DNA of 64,000 bases from Limnomonas spitsbergensis (Eukaryota > Chlorophyta > Chlorophyceae > Chlamydomonadales): positions 4,314,501-4,378,500 of the forward strand of contig JAYJMM010000038.1 of NCBI GenBank assembly GCA_037349105.1, in the 5' to 3' direction. The notes beneath the pieces were generated by a model that ran no database searches, had not been told where the DNA came from, and saw only the letters and a program-made list of their open reading frames with translations. How positions within the stretch are numbered: position 1 is the stretch's first letter; each line of letters opens with the position of its first letter. Shown here piece by piece: positions 44,849 to 59,300 of this stretch. Both the position numbers and the translations under genes were made by a program.

Positions 44849-44969
44849 TACGGCACGCAGGTAGGGAAATCGGCCAGGTTCTATCTTAACGTCTAAACGA
44901 CGACAACAGATTTCATTGTGAATTTTTGATTGGATTTGATACCGTTCCCGAGGCCGTGGCCCCGATAAA

Positions 44970-47340
44970 TTTGTATGCCGATTTGCCTATGCTGATGCCG
45001 ATTTGCCCATGCCCAGATGATGTCCCCCGATGCCCCAAAACCCGATGCCTCATATGCCCCGATGTACCGATGCCCATGCCGATTTGCCGTTCCTGATTTA
45101 CCGATGCCGTTCCTGATTTACCGATGCCCATGCCAATTGGCCCTTGCCGACTTGCCGTTCCTGATTTACCGATGCACCGATGCCCAAGCTGATTTGCCGT
45201 TCCTGATTTACCGATCACTGTTACCGATGCCGATTTGCTCATGCCGATTTGCCGGCGCCAAATGGCCATGCCGATTTGCCAATGCCGGCTTGCCCATGCC
45301 GATTTTCCTACACCGATTTGCCAAAGCCGATAACTACGATAACCGAGGCAGCTATATTGAGACTTATGTGCTGATGCTGATTTTCCGATCTCCCGATTCG
45401 CACATATGCCATGTTTGCTCCGATATCCGCAGACTTATGTGCCGATGCCGATGCCGATGCCGATGCCGATGCCGATGCCCATATGCCGATATGCCGATAT
45501 GCCGATATGCCGATATGCCGATATGCCGATATGCCGATATGCCGATATGCCGATGCCGATGCCGATGCCGATGCCGATGCCGATGCCCCCGATGCCCCCG
45601 ATGCCCCCGATGCCCCCGATGCCCCCGATGCCCCCGATGCCCCCGATGCCCCCGATGCCCCCGATGCCCCCGATGCCCCCGATGCCCCCGATGCCCCCGA
45701 TGCCCCGATGCCCCGATGCCCCGATGCCCCGATGCCCCGATGCCCCGATGCCCCGATGCCCCGATGCCCCGATGCCCCGATGCCCCGATGCCCCGATGCC
45801 GATGCCGATGCCGATGCCGATGCCGATGCCGATGCCGATGCCGATGCCGATGCCGATGCCGATGCCGATGCCGATGCCGATGCCGATGCCGATGCCGATG
45901 CCGATGCCGATGCCGATGCCGATGCCGATGCCCCGATGCCGATGCCCCGATGCCGATGCCCCGATGCCGATGCCCCGATGCCGATGCCCCGATGCCGATG
46001 CCCCGATGCCGATGACCCGATGCCGATGCCCCGATGCCGATGCCCCGATGCCGATGCCGATGCCGATGCCGATGCCGATGCCGATGCCGATGCCGATGCC
46101 GATGCCGATGCCGATGCCGATGCCGATGCCGATGCCGATGCCGATGCCGATGCCGATGCCGATGCCGATGCCGATGCCGATGCCGATGCCGATGCCGATG
46201 CCGATGCCGATGCCGATGCCGATGCCGATGCCGATGCCGATGCCGATGCCGATGCCGATGCCGATGCCGATGCGGATGCCGATGCCGATGCCGATGCCGA
46301 TGCCGATGCCGATGCCCCGATGCCCCTGCCGATGCCCCGATGCCCCGATGCCCCGATGCCCCGATGCCCCGATGCCCCGATGCCCCGATGCCCCGATGCC
46401 CCGATGCCCCGATGCCCCGATGCCCCGATGCCCCGATGCCCCGATGCCCCGATGCCCCGATGCCCCGATGCCTATGCCGATGCCGATGCCGATGCCGATG
46501 CCGATGCCGATGCCGATGCCGATGCCGATGCTGATGCAGATGCAGATGCAGATGCCGATGCCGATGCCGATGCCCCGATGCCCCGATGCCCCGATGCCCC
46601 GATGCCCCGATGCCCCGATGCCCCGATGCCCCGATGCCCCGATGCCCCGATGCCCCGATGCCCCGATGCCCCGATGCCCCGATGCCCCGATGCCCCGATG
46701 CCCCGATGCCCCGATGCCCCGATGCCCCGATGCCGATGCCGATGCCCCGATGCCCCGATGCCCCGATGCCCCGATGCCCCGATGCCCCGATGCCCCGATG
46801 CCCGATGCCCCGATGCCCCGATGCCCCGATGCCCCGATGCCCCGATGCCCCGATGCCCCGATGCCCCGATGCCCCGATGCCCCGATGCCCCGATGCCCCG
46901 ATGCCCCGATGCCCCGATGCCCCGATGCCCCGATGCCCCGATGCCCCGATGCCCCGATGCCCCGATGCCCCGATGCCCCGATGCCCCGATGCCCCGATGC
47001 CCCGATGCCCCGATGCCCCGATGCCCCGATGCCCCGATGCCCCGATGCCCCGATGCCCCGATGCCCCGATGCCCCGATGCCCCGATGCCCCGATGCCCCG
47101 ATGCCCCGATGCCCCGATGCCCCGATGCCCCGATGCCCCGATGCCCCGATGCCCCGATGCCCCGATGCCCCGATGCCCCGATGCCCCGATGCCCCGATGC
47201 CCCGATGCCCCGATGCCCCGATGCCCCGATGCCCCGATGCCCCGATGCCCCGATGCCCCGATGCCCCGATGCCCCGATGCCCCGATGCCCCGATGCCCCG
47301 ATGCCCCGATGCCCCGATGCCCCGATGCCCCGATGCCCCG
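44970..47340. repeat. Mixed GATGCC-family microsatellite, variant blocks
   Basis: A gradient from degenerate to pure repeat. Positions 44970-45430 are broken GCCGATTTG/GATGCC units. Then come GATGCC, an 8-mer GATATGCC block (about 45478-45550), a 9-mer GATGCCCCC block (about 45583-45703), an 8-mer GATGCCCC block (to about 45796), GATGCC, an alternating 14-mer, and long GATGCCCC blocks (about 46570-47340). Unit length changes occur in the C run. Confidence 0.97.
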
Positions 47341-50300
47341 ATGCCGATGCCGATGCCGATGCCGATGCCGATGCCGATGCCGATGCCGATGCCGATGCCG
47401 ATGCCGATGCCGATGCCGATGCCGATGCCGATGCCGATGCCGATGCCGATGCCGATGCCGATGCCGATGCCGATGCCGATGCCGATGCCGATGCCGATGC
47501 CGATGCCGATGCCGATGCCGATGCCGATGCCGATGCCGATGCCGATGCCGATGCCGATGCCGATGCCGATGCCGATGCCGATGCCGATGCCGATGCCGAT
47601 GCCGATGCCGATGCCGATGCCGATGCCGATGCCGATGCCGATGCCGATGCCGATGCCGATGCCGATGCCGATGCCGATGCCGATGCCGATGCCGATGCCG
47701 ATGCCGATGCCGATGCCGATGCCGATGCCGATGCCGATGCCGATGCCGATGCCGATGCCGATGCCGATGCCGATGCCGATGCCGATGCCGATGCCGATGC
47801 CGATGCCGATGCCGATGCCGATGCCGATGCCGATGCCGATGCCGATGCCGATGCCGATGCCGATGCCGATGCCGATGCCGATGCCGATGCCGATGCCGAT
47901 GCCGATGCCGATGCCGATGCCGATGCCGATGCCGATGCCGATGCCGATGCCGATGCCGATGCCGATGCCGATGCCGATGCCGATGCCGATGCCGATGCCG
48001 ATGCCGATGCCGATGCCGATGCCGATGCCGATGCCGATGCCGATGCCGATGCCGATGCCGATGCCGATGCCGATGCCGATGCCGATGCCGATGCCGATGC
48101 CGATGCCGATGCCGATGCCGATGCCGATGCCGATGCCGATGCCGATGCCGATGCCGATGCCGATGCCGATGCCGATGCCGATGCCGATGCCGATGCCGAT
48201 GCCGATGCCGATGCCGATGCCGATGCCGATGCCGATGCCGATGCCGATGCCGATGCCGATGCCGATGCCGATGCCGATGCCGATGCCGATGCCGATGCCG
48301 ATGCCGATGCCGATGCCGATGCCGATGCCGATGCCGATGCCGATGCCGATGCCGATGCCGATGCCGATGCCGATGCCGATGCCGATGCCGATGCCGATGC
48401 CGATGCCGATGCCGATGCCGATGCCGATGCCGATGCCGATGCCGATGCCGATGCCGATGCCGATGCCGATGCCGATGCCGATGCCGATGCCGATGCCGAT
48501 GCCGATGCCGATGCCGATGCCGATGCCGATGCCGATGCCGATGCCGATGCCGATGCCGATGCCGATGCCGATGCCGATGCCGATGCCGATGCCGATGCCG
48601 ATGCCGATGCCGATGCCGATGCCGATGCCGATGCCGATGCCGATGCCGATGCCGATGCCGATGCCGATGCCGATGCCGATGCCGATGCCGATGCCGATGC
48701 CGATGCCGATGCCGATGCCGATGCCGATGCCGATGCCGATGCCGATGCCGATGCCGATGCCGATGCCGATGCCGATGCCGATGCCGATGCCGATGCCGAT
48801 GCCGATGCCGATGCCGATGCCGATGCCGATGCCGATGCCGATGCCGATGCCGATGCCGATGCCGATGCCGATGCCGATGCCGATGCCGATGCCGATGCCG
48901 ATGCCGATGCCGATGCCGATGCCGATGCCGATGCCGATGCCGATGCCGATGCCGATGCCGATGCCGATGCCGATGCCGATGCCGATGCCGATGCCGATGC
49001 CGATGCCGATGCCGATGCCGATGCCGATGCCGATGCCGATGCCGATGCCGATGCCGATGCCGATGCCGATGCCGATGCCGATGCCGATGCCGATGCCGAT
49101 GCCGATGCCGATGCCGATGCCGATGCCGATGCCGATGCCGATGCCGATGCCGATGCCGATGCCGATGCCGATGCCGATGCCGATGCCGATGCCGATGCCG
49201 ATGCCGATGCCGATGCCGATGCGATGCCGATGGCCGATGCCGATGCCGATGCCGATGCCGATGCCGATGCCGATGCCGATGCCGATGCCGATGCCGATGC
49301 CGATGCCGATGCCGATGCCGATGCCGATGCCGATGCCGATGCCGATGCCGATGCCGATGCCGATGCCGATGCCGATGCCGATGCCGATGCCGATGCCGAT
49401 GCCGATGCCGATGCCGATGCCGATGCCGATGCCGATGCCGATGCCGATGCCGATGCCGATGCGATGCCGATGCCGATGCCGATGCCGATGCCGATGCCGA
49501 TGCCGATGCCGATGCCGATGCCGATGCCGATGCCGATGCCGATGCCGATGCCGATGCCGATGCCGATGCCGATGCCGATGCCGATGCCGATGCCGATGCC
49601 GATGCCGATGCCGATGCCGATGCCGATGCCGATGCCGATGCCGATGCCGATGCCGATGCCGATGCCGATGCCGATGCCGATGCCGATGCCGATGCCGATG
49701 CCGATGCCGATGCCGATGCCGATGCCGATGCCGATGCCGATGCCGATGCCGATGCCGATGCCGATGCCGATGCCGATGCCGATGCCGATGCCGATGCCGA
49801 TGCCGATGCCGATGCCGATGCCGATGCCGATGCCGATGCCGATGCCGATGCCGATGCCGATGCCGATGCCGATGCCGATGCCGATGCCGATGCCGATGCC
49901 GATGCCGATGCCGATGCCGATGCCGATGCCGATGCCGATGCCGATGCCGATGCCGATGCCGATGCCGATGCCGATGCCGATGCCGATGCCGATGCCGATG
50001 CCGATGCCGATGCCGATGCCGATGCCGATGCCGATGCCGATGCCGATGCCGATGCCGATGCCGATGCCGATGCCGATGCCGATGCCGATGCCGATGCCGA
50101 TGCCGATGCCGATGCCGATGCCGATGCCGATGCCGATGCCGATGCCGATGCCGATGCCGATGCCGATGCCGATGCCGATGCCGATGCCGATGCCGATGCC
50201 GATGCCGATGCCGATGCCGATGCCGATGCCGATGCCGATGCCGATGCCGATGCCGATGCCGATGCCGATGCCGATGCCGATGCCGATGCCGATGCCGATG

Positions 50301-53300
50301 CCGATGCCGATGCCGATGCCGATGCCGATGCCGATGCCGATGCCGATGCCGATGCCGATGCCGATGCCGATGCCGATGCCGATGCCGATGCCGATGCCGA
50401 TGCCGATGCCGATGCCGATGCCGATGCCGATGCCGATGCCGATGCCGATGCCGATGCCGATGCCGATGCCGATGCCGATGCCGATGCCGATGCCGATGCC
50501 GATGCCGATGCCGATGCCGATGCCGATGCCGATGCCGATGCGATGCCGATGCCGATGCCGATGCCGATGCCGATGCCGATGCCGATGCCGATGCCGATGC
50601 CGATGCCGATGCCGATGCCGATGCCGATGCCGATGCCGATGCCGATGCCGATGCCGATGCCGATGCCGATGCCGATGCCGATGCCGATGCCGATGCCGAT
50701 GCCGATGCCGATGCCGATGCCGATGCCGATGCCGATGCCGATGCCGATGCCGATGCCGATGCCGATGCCGATGCCGATGCCGATGCCGATGCCGATGCCG
50801 ATGCCGATGCCGATGCCGATGCCGATGCCGATGCCGATGCCGATGCCGATGCCGATGCCGATGCCGATGCCGATGCCGATGCCGATGCCGATGCCGATGC
50901 CGATGCCGATGCCGATGCCGATGCCGATGCCGATGCCGATGCCGATGCCCGATGCCGATGCCGATGCCGATGCCGATGCCGATGCCGATGCCGATGCCGA
51001 TGCCGATGCCGATGCCGATGCGATGCCGATGCCGATGCCGATGCCGATGCCGATGCCGATGCCGATGCCGATGCCGATGCCGATGCCGATGCCGATGCCG
51101 ATGCCGATGCCGATGCCGATGCCGATGCCGATGCCGATGCCGATGCCGATGCCGATGCCCGATGCCGATTGCCGATGCCGATGCCGATGCCGATGCCGAT
51201 GCCGATGCCGATGCCGATGCCGATGCCGATGCCGATGCCGATGCCGATGCCGATGCCGATGCCGATGCCGATGCCGATGCCGATGCCGATGCCGATGCCG
51301 ATGCCGATGCCGATGCCGATGCGATGCCGATGCCGATGCCGATGCCGATGCCGATGCCGATGCCGATGCCGATGCCGATGCCGATGCCGATGCCGATGCG
51401 ATGCCGATGCCGATGCCGATGCCGATGCCGATGCCGATGGCCGATGCGATGCCGATGCCGATGCCGATGCCGTGGCCGATGCCGATGCCGATGCCGATGC
51501 CGATGCCGATGCCGATGCCGATGCCGATGCCGATGCCGATGCCGATGCCGATGCCGATGCCGATGCCGATGCCGATGCCGATGCCGATGCCGATGCCGAT
51601 GCCGATGCCGATGCCGATGCCGATGCCGATGCGATGCCGATGCCGATGCCGATGCCGATGCCGATGCCGATGCCGATGCCGATGCCGATGCCGATGCCGA
51701 TGCCGATGCCGATGCCGATGCCGATGCCGATGCCGATGCCGATGCCGATGCCGATGCCGATGCCGATGCCGATGCCGATGCCGATGCCGATGCCGATGCC
51801 GATGCCGATGCCGATGCCGATGCCGATGCCGATGCCGATGCCGATGCCGATGCCGATGCCGATGCCGATGCCGATGCCGATGCCGATGCCGATGCCGATG
51901 CCGATGCCGATGCCGATGCCGATGCCGATGCCGATGCCGATGCCGATGCCGATGCCGATGCCGATGCCGATGCCGATGCCGATGCCGATGCCGATGCCGA
52001 TGCCGATGCCGATGCCGATGCCGATGCCGATGCCGATGCCGATGCCGATGCCGATGCCGATGCCGATGCCGATGCCGATGCCGATGCCGATGCCGATGCC
52101 GATGCCGATGCCGATGCCGATGCCGATGCCGATGCCGATGCCGATGCCGATGCCGATGCCGATGCCGATGCCGATGCCGATGCCGATGCCGATGCCGATG
52201 CCGATGCCGATGCCGATGCCGATGCCGATGCCGATGCCGATGCCGATGCCGATGCCGATGCCGATGCCGATGCCGATGCCGATGCCGATGCCGATGCCGA
52301 TGCCGATGCCGATGCCGATGCCGATGCCGATGCCGATGCCGATGCCGATGCCGATGCCGATGCCGATGCCGATGCCGATGCCGATGCCGATGCCGATGCC
52401 GATGCCGATGCCGATGCCGATGCCGATGCCGATGCCGATGCCGATGCCGATGCCGATGCCGATGCCGATGCCGATGCCGATGCCGATGCCGATGCCGATG
52501 CCGATGCCGATGCCGATGCCGATGCCGATGCCGATGCCGATGCCGATGCCGATGCCGATGCCGATGCCGATGCCGATGCCGATGCCGATGCCGATGCCGA
52601 TGCCGATGCCGATGCCGATGCCGATGCCGATGCCGATGCCGATGCCGATGCCGATGCCGATGCCGATGCCGATGCCGATGCCGATGCCGATGCCGATGCC
52701 GATGCCGATGCCGATGCCGATGCCGATGCCGATGCCGATGCCGATGCCGATGCCGATGCCGATGCCGATGCCGATGCCGATGCCGATGCCGATGCCGATG
52801 CCGATGCCGATGCCGATGCCGATGCCGATGCCGATGCCGATGCCGATGCCGATGCCGATGCCGATGCCGATGCCGATGCCGATGCCGATGCCGATGCCGA
52901 TGCCGATGCCGATGCCGATGCCGATGCCGATGCCGATGCCGATGCCGATGCCGATGCCGATGCCGATGCCGATGCCGATGCCGATGCCGATGCCGATGCC
53001 GATGCCGATGCCGATGCCGATGCCGATGCCGATGCCGATGCCGATGCCGATGCCGATGCCGATGCCGATGCCGATGCCGATGCCGATGCCGATGCCGATG
53101 CCGATGCCGATGCCGATGCCGATGCCGATGCCGATGCCGATGCCGATGCCGATGCCGATGCCGATGCCGATGCCGATGCCGATGCCGATGCCGATGCCGA
53201 TGCCGATGCCGATGCCGATGCCGATGCCGATGCCGATGCCGATGCCGATGCCGATGCCGATGCCGATGCCGATGCCGATGCCGATGCCGATGCCGATGCC

Positions 53301-56300
53301 GATGCCGATGCCGATGCCGATGCCGATGCCGATGCCGATGCCGATGCCGATGCCGATGCCGATGCCGATGCCGATGCCGATGCCGATGCCGATGCCGATG
53401 CCGATGCCGATGCCGATGCCGATGCCGATGCCGATGCCGATGCCGATGCCGATGCCGATGCCGATGCCGATGCCGATGCCGATGCCGATGCCGATGCCGA
53501 TGCCGATGCCGATGCCGATGCCGATGCCGATGCCGATGCCGATGCCGATGCCGATGCCGATGCCGATGCCGATGCCGATGCCGATGCCGATGCCGATGCC
53601 GATGCCGATGCCGATGCCGATGCCGATGCCGATGCCGATGCCGATGCCGATGCCGATGCCGATGCCGATGCCGATGCCGATGCCGATGCCGATGCCGATG
53701 CCGATGCCGATGCCGATGCCGATGCCGATGCCGATGCCGATGCCGATGCCGATGCCGATGCCGATGCCGATGCCGATGCCGATGCCGATGCCGATGCCGA
53801 TGCCGATGCCGATGCCGATGCCGATGCCGATGCCGATGCCGATGCCGATGCCGATGCCGATGCCGATGCCGATGCCGATGCCGATGCCGATGCCGATGCC
53901 GATGCCGATGCCGATGCCGATGCCGATGCCGATGCCGATGCCGATGCCGATGCCGATGCCGATGCCGATGCCGATGCCGATGCCGATGCCGATGCCGATG
54001 CCGATGCCGATGCCGATGCCGATGCCGATGCCGATGCCGATGCCGATGCCGATGCCGATGCCGATGCCGATGCCGATGCCGATGCCGATGCCGATGCCGA
54101 TGCCGATGCCGATGCCGATGCCGATGCCGATGCCGATGCCGATGCCGATGCCGATGCCGATGCCGATGCCGATGCCGATGCCGATGCCGATGCCGATGCC
54201 GATGCCGATGCCGATGCCGATGCCGATGCCGATGCCGATGCCGATGCCGATGCCGATGCCGATGCCGATGCCGATGCCGATGCCGATGCCGATGCCGATG
54301 CCGATGCCGATGCCGATGCCGATGCCGATGCCGATGCCGATGCCGATGCCGATGCCGATGCCGATGCCGATGCCGATGCCGATGCCGATGCCGATGCCGA
54401 TGCCGATGCCGATGCCGATGCCGATGCCGATGCCGATGCCGATGCCGATGCCGATGCCGATGCCGATGCCGATGCCGATGCCGATGCCGATGCCGATGCC
54501 GATGCCGATGCCGATGCCGATGCCGATGCCGATGCCGATGCCGATGCCGATGCCGATGCCGATGCCGATGCCGATGCCGATGCCGATGCCGATGCCGATG
54601 CCGATGCCGATGCCGATGCCGATGCCGATGCCGATGCCGATGCCGATGCCGATGCCGATGCCGATGCCGATGCCGATGCCGATGCCGATGCCGATGCCGA
54701 TGCCGATGCCGATGCCGATGCCGATGCCGATGCCGATGCCGATGCCGATGCCGATGCCGATGCCGATGCCGATGCCGATGCCGATGCCGATGCCGATGCC
54801 GATGCCGATGCCGATGCCGATGCCGATGCCGATGCCGATGCCGATGCCGATGCCGATGCCGATGCCGATGCCGATGCCGATGCCGATGCCGATGCCGATG
54901 CCGATGCCGATGCCGATGCCGATGCCGATGCCGATGCCGATGCCGATGCCGATGCCGATGCCGATGCCGATGCCGATGCCGATGCCGATGCCGATGCCGA
55001 TGCCGATGCCGATGCCGATGCCGATGCCGATGCCGATGCCGATGCCGATGCCGATGCCGATGCCGATGCCGATGCCGATGCCGATGCCGATGCCGATGCC
55101 GATGCCGATGCCGATGCCGATGCCGATGCCGATGCCGATGCCGATGCCGATGCCGATGCCGATGCCGATGCCGATGCCGATGCCGATGCCGATGCCGATG
55201 CCGATGCCGATGCCGATGCCGATGCCGATGCCGATGCCGATGCCGATGCCGATGCCGATGCCGATGCCGATGCCGATGCCGATGCCGATGCCGATGCCGA
55301 TGCCGATGCCGATGCCGATGCCGATGCCGATGCCGATGCCGATGCCGATGCCGATGCCGATGCCGATGCCGATGCCGATGCCGATGCCGATGCCGATGCC
55401 GATGCCGATGCCGATGCCGATGCCGATGCCGATGCCGATGCCGATGCCGATGCCGATGCCGATGCCGATGCCGATGCCGATGCCGATGCCGATGCCGATG
55501 CCGATGCCGATGCCGATGCCGATGCCGATGCCGATGCCGATGCCGATGCCGATGCCGATGCCGATGCCGATGCCGATGCCGATGCCGATGCCGATGCCGA
55601 TGCCGATGCCGATGCCGATGCCGATGCCGATGCCGATGCCGATGCCGATGCCGATGCCGATGCCGATGCCGATGCCGATGCCGATGCCGATGCCGATGCC
55701 GATGCCGATGCCGATGCCGATGCCGATGCCGATGCCGATGCCGATGCCGATGCCGATGCCGATGCCGATGCCGATGCCGATGCCGATGCCGATGCCGATG
55801 CCGATGCCGATGCCGATGCCGATGCCGATGCCGATGCCGATGCCGATGCCGATGCCGATGCCGATGCCGATGCCGATGCCGATGCCGATGCCGATGCCGA
55901 TGCCGATGCCGATGCCGATGCCGATGCCGATGCCGATGCCGATGCCGATGCCGATGCCGATGCCGATGCCGATGCCGATGCCGATGCCGATGCCGATGCC
56001 GATGCCGATGCCGATGCCGATGCCGATGCCGATGCCGATGCCGATGCCGATGCCGATGCCGATGCCGATGCCGATGCCGATGCCGATGCCGATGCCGATG
56101 CCGATGCCGATGCCGATGCCGATGCCGATGCCGATGCCGATGCCGATGCCGATGCCGATGCCGATGCCGATGCCGATGCCGATGCCGATGCCGATGCCGA
56201 TGCCGATGCCGATGCCGATGCCGATGCCGATGCCGATGCCGATGCCGATGCCGATGCCGATGCCGATGCCGATGCCGATGCCGATGCCGATGCCGATGCC

Positions 56301-59300
56301 GATGCCGATGCCGATGCCGATGCCGATGCCGATGCCGATGCCGATGCCGATGCCGATGCCGATGCCGATGCCGATGCCGATGCCGATGCCGATGCCGATG
56401 CCGATGCCGATGCCGATGCCGATGCCGATGCCGATGCCGATGCCGATGCCGATGCCGATGCCGATGCCGATGCCGATGCCGATGCCGATGCCGATGCCGA
56501 TGCCGATGCCGATGCCGATGCCGATGCCGATGCCGATGCCGATGCCGATGCCGATGCCGATGCCGATGCCGATGCCGATGCCGATGCCGATGCCGATGCC
56601 GATGCCGATGCCGATGCCGATGCCGATGCCGATGCCGATGCCGATGCCGATGCCGATGCCGATGCCGATGCCGATGCCGATGCCGATGCCGATGCCGATG
56701 CCGATGCCGATGCCGATGCCGATGCCGATGCCGATGCCGATGCCGATGCCGATGCCGATGCCGATGCCGATGCCGATGCCGATGCCGATGCCGATGCCGA
56801 TGCCGATGCCGATGCCGATGCCGATGCCGATGCCGATGCCGATGCCGATGCCGATGCCGATGCCGATGCCGATGCCGATGCCGATGCCGATGCCGATGCC
56901 GATGCCGATGCCGATGCCGATGCCGATGCCGATGCCGATGCCGATGCCGATGCCGATGCCGATGCCGATGCCGATGCCGATGCCGATGCCGATGCCGATG
57001 CCGATGCCGATGCCGATGCCGATGCCGATGCCGATGCCGATGCCGATGCCGATGCCGATGCCGATGCCGATGCCGATGCCGATGCCGATGCCGATGCCGA
57101 TGCCGATGCCGATGCCGATGCCGATGCCGATGCCGATGCCGATGCCGATGCCGATGCCGATGCCGATGCCGATGCCGATGCCGATGCCGATGCCGATGCC
57201 GATGCCGATGCCGATGCCGATGCCGATGCCGATGCCGATGCCGATGCCGATGCCGATGCCGATGCCGATGCCGATGCCGATGCCGATGCCGATGCCGATG
57301 CCGATGCCGATGCCGATGCCGATGCCGATGCCGATGCCGATGCCGATGCCGATGCCGATGCCGATGCCGATGCCGATGCCGATGCCGATGCCGATGCCGA
57401 TGCCGATGCCGATGCCGATGCCGATGCCGATGCCGATGCCGATGCCGATGCCGATGCCGATGCCGATGCCGATGCCGATGCCGATGCCGATGCCGATGCC
57501 GATGCCGATGCCGATGCCGATGCCGATGCCGATGCCGATGCCGATGCCGATGCCGATGCCGATGCCGATGCCGATGCCGATGCCGATGCCGATGCCGATG
57601 CCGATGCCGATGCCGATGCCGATGCCGATGCCGATGCCGATGCCGATGCCGATGCCGATGCCGATGCCGATGCCGATGCCGATGCCGATGCCGATGCCGA
57701 TGCCGATGCCGATGCCGATGCCGATGCCGATGCCGATGCCGATGCCGATGCCGATGCCGATGCCGATGCCGATGCCGATGCCGATGCCGATGCCGATGCC
57801 GATGCCGATGCCGATGCCGATGCCGATGCCGATGCCGATGCCGATGCCGATGCCGATGCCGATGCCGATGCCGATGCCGATGCCGATGCCGATGCCGATG
57901 CCGATGCCGATGCCGATGCCGATGCCGATGCCGATGCCGATGCCGATGCCGATGCCGATGCCGATGCCGATGCCGATGCCGATGCCGATGCCGATGCCGA
58001 TGCCGATGCCGATGCCGATGCCGATGCCGATGCCGATGCCGATGCCGATGCCGATGCCGATGCCGATGCCGATGCCGATGCCGATGCCGATGCCGATGCC
58101 GATGCCGATGCCGATGCCGATGCCGATGCCGATGCCGATGCCGATGCCGATGCCGATGCCGATGCCGATGCCGATGCCGATGCCGATGCCGATGCCGATG
58201 CCGATGCCGATGCCGATGCCGATGCCGATGCCGATGCCGATGCCGATGCCGATGCCGATGCCGATGCCGATGCCGATGCCGATGCCGATGCCGATGCCGA
58301 TGCCGATGCCGATGCCGATGCCGATGCCGATGCCGATGCCGATGCCGATGCCGATGCCGATGCCGATGCCGATGCCGATGCCGATGCCGATGCCGATGCC
58401 GATGCCGATGCCGATGCCGATGCCGATGCCGATGCCGATGCCGATGCCGATGCCGATGCCGATGCCGATGCCGATGCCGATGCCGATGCCGATGCCGATG
58501 CCGATGCCGATGCCGATGCCGATGCCGATGCCGATGCCGATGCCGATGCCGATGCCGATGCCGATGCCGATGCCGATGCCGATGCCGATGCCGATGCCGA
58601 TGCCGATGCCGATGCCGATGCCGATGCCGATGCCGATGCCGATGCCGATGCCGATGCCGATGCCGATGCCGATGCCGATGCCGATGCCGATGCCGATGCC
58701 GATGCCGATGCCGATGCCGATGCCGATGCCGATGCCGATGCCGATGCCGATGCCGATGCCGATGCCGATGCCGATGCCGATGCCGATGCCGATGCCGATG
58801 CCGATGCCGATGCCGATGCCGATGCCGATGCCGATGCCGATGCCGATGCCGATGCCGATGCCGATGCCGATGCCGATGCCGATGCCGATGCCGATGCCGA
58901 TGCCGATGCCGATGCCGATGCCGATGCCGATGCCGATGCCGATGCCGATGCCGATGCCGATGCCGATGCCGATGCCGATGCCGATGCCGATGCCGATGCC
59001 GATGCCGATGCCGATGCCGATGCCGATGCCGATGCCGATGCCGATGCCGATGCCGATGCCGATGCCGATGCCGATGCCGATGCCGATGCCGATGCCGATG
59101 CCGATGCCGATGCCGATGCCGATGCCGATGCCGATGCCGATGCCGATGCCGATGCCGATGCCGATGCCGATGCCGATGCCGATGCCGATGCCGATGCCGA
59201 TGCCGATGCCGATGCCGATGCCGATGCCGATGCCGATGCCGATGCCGATGCCGATGCCGATGCCGATGCCGATGCCGATGCCGATGCCGATGCCGATGCC

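Noticed and set aside
45017..46534. Open frames of CRCRCR and PMPRCP type in the GATGCC field
   Set aside because: Stop-free microsatellite frames; all six frames are open, so an open frame carries no coding information.
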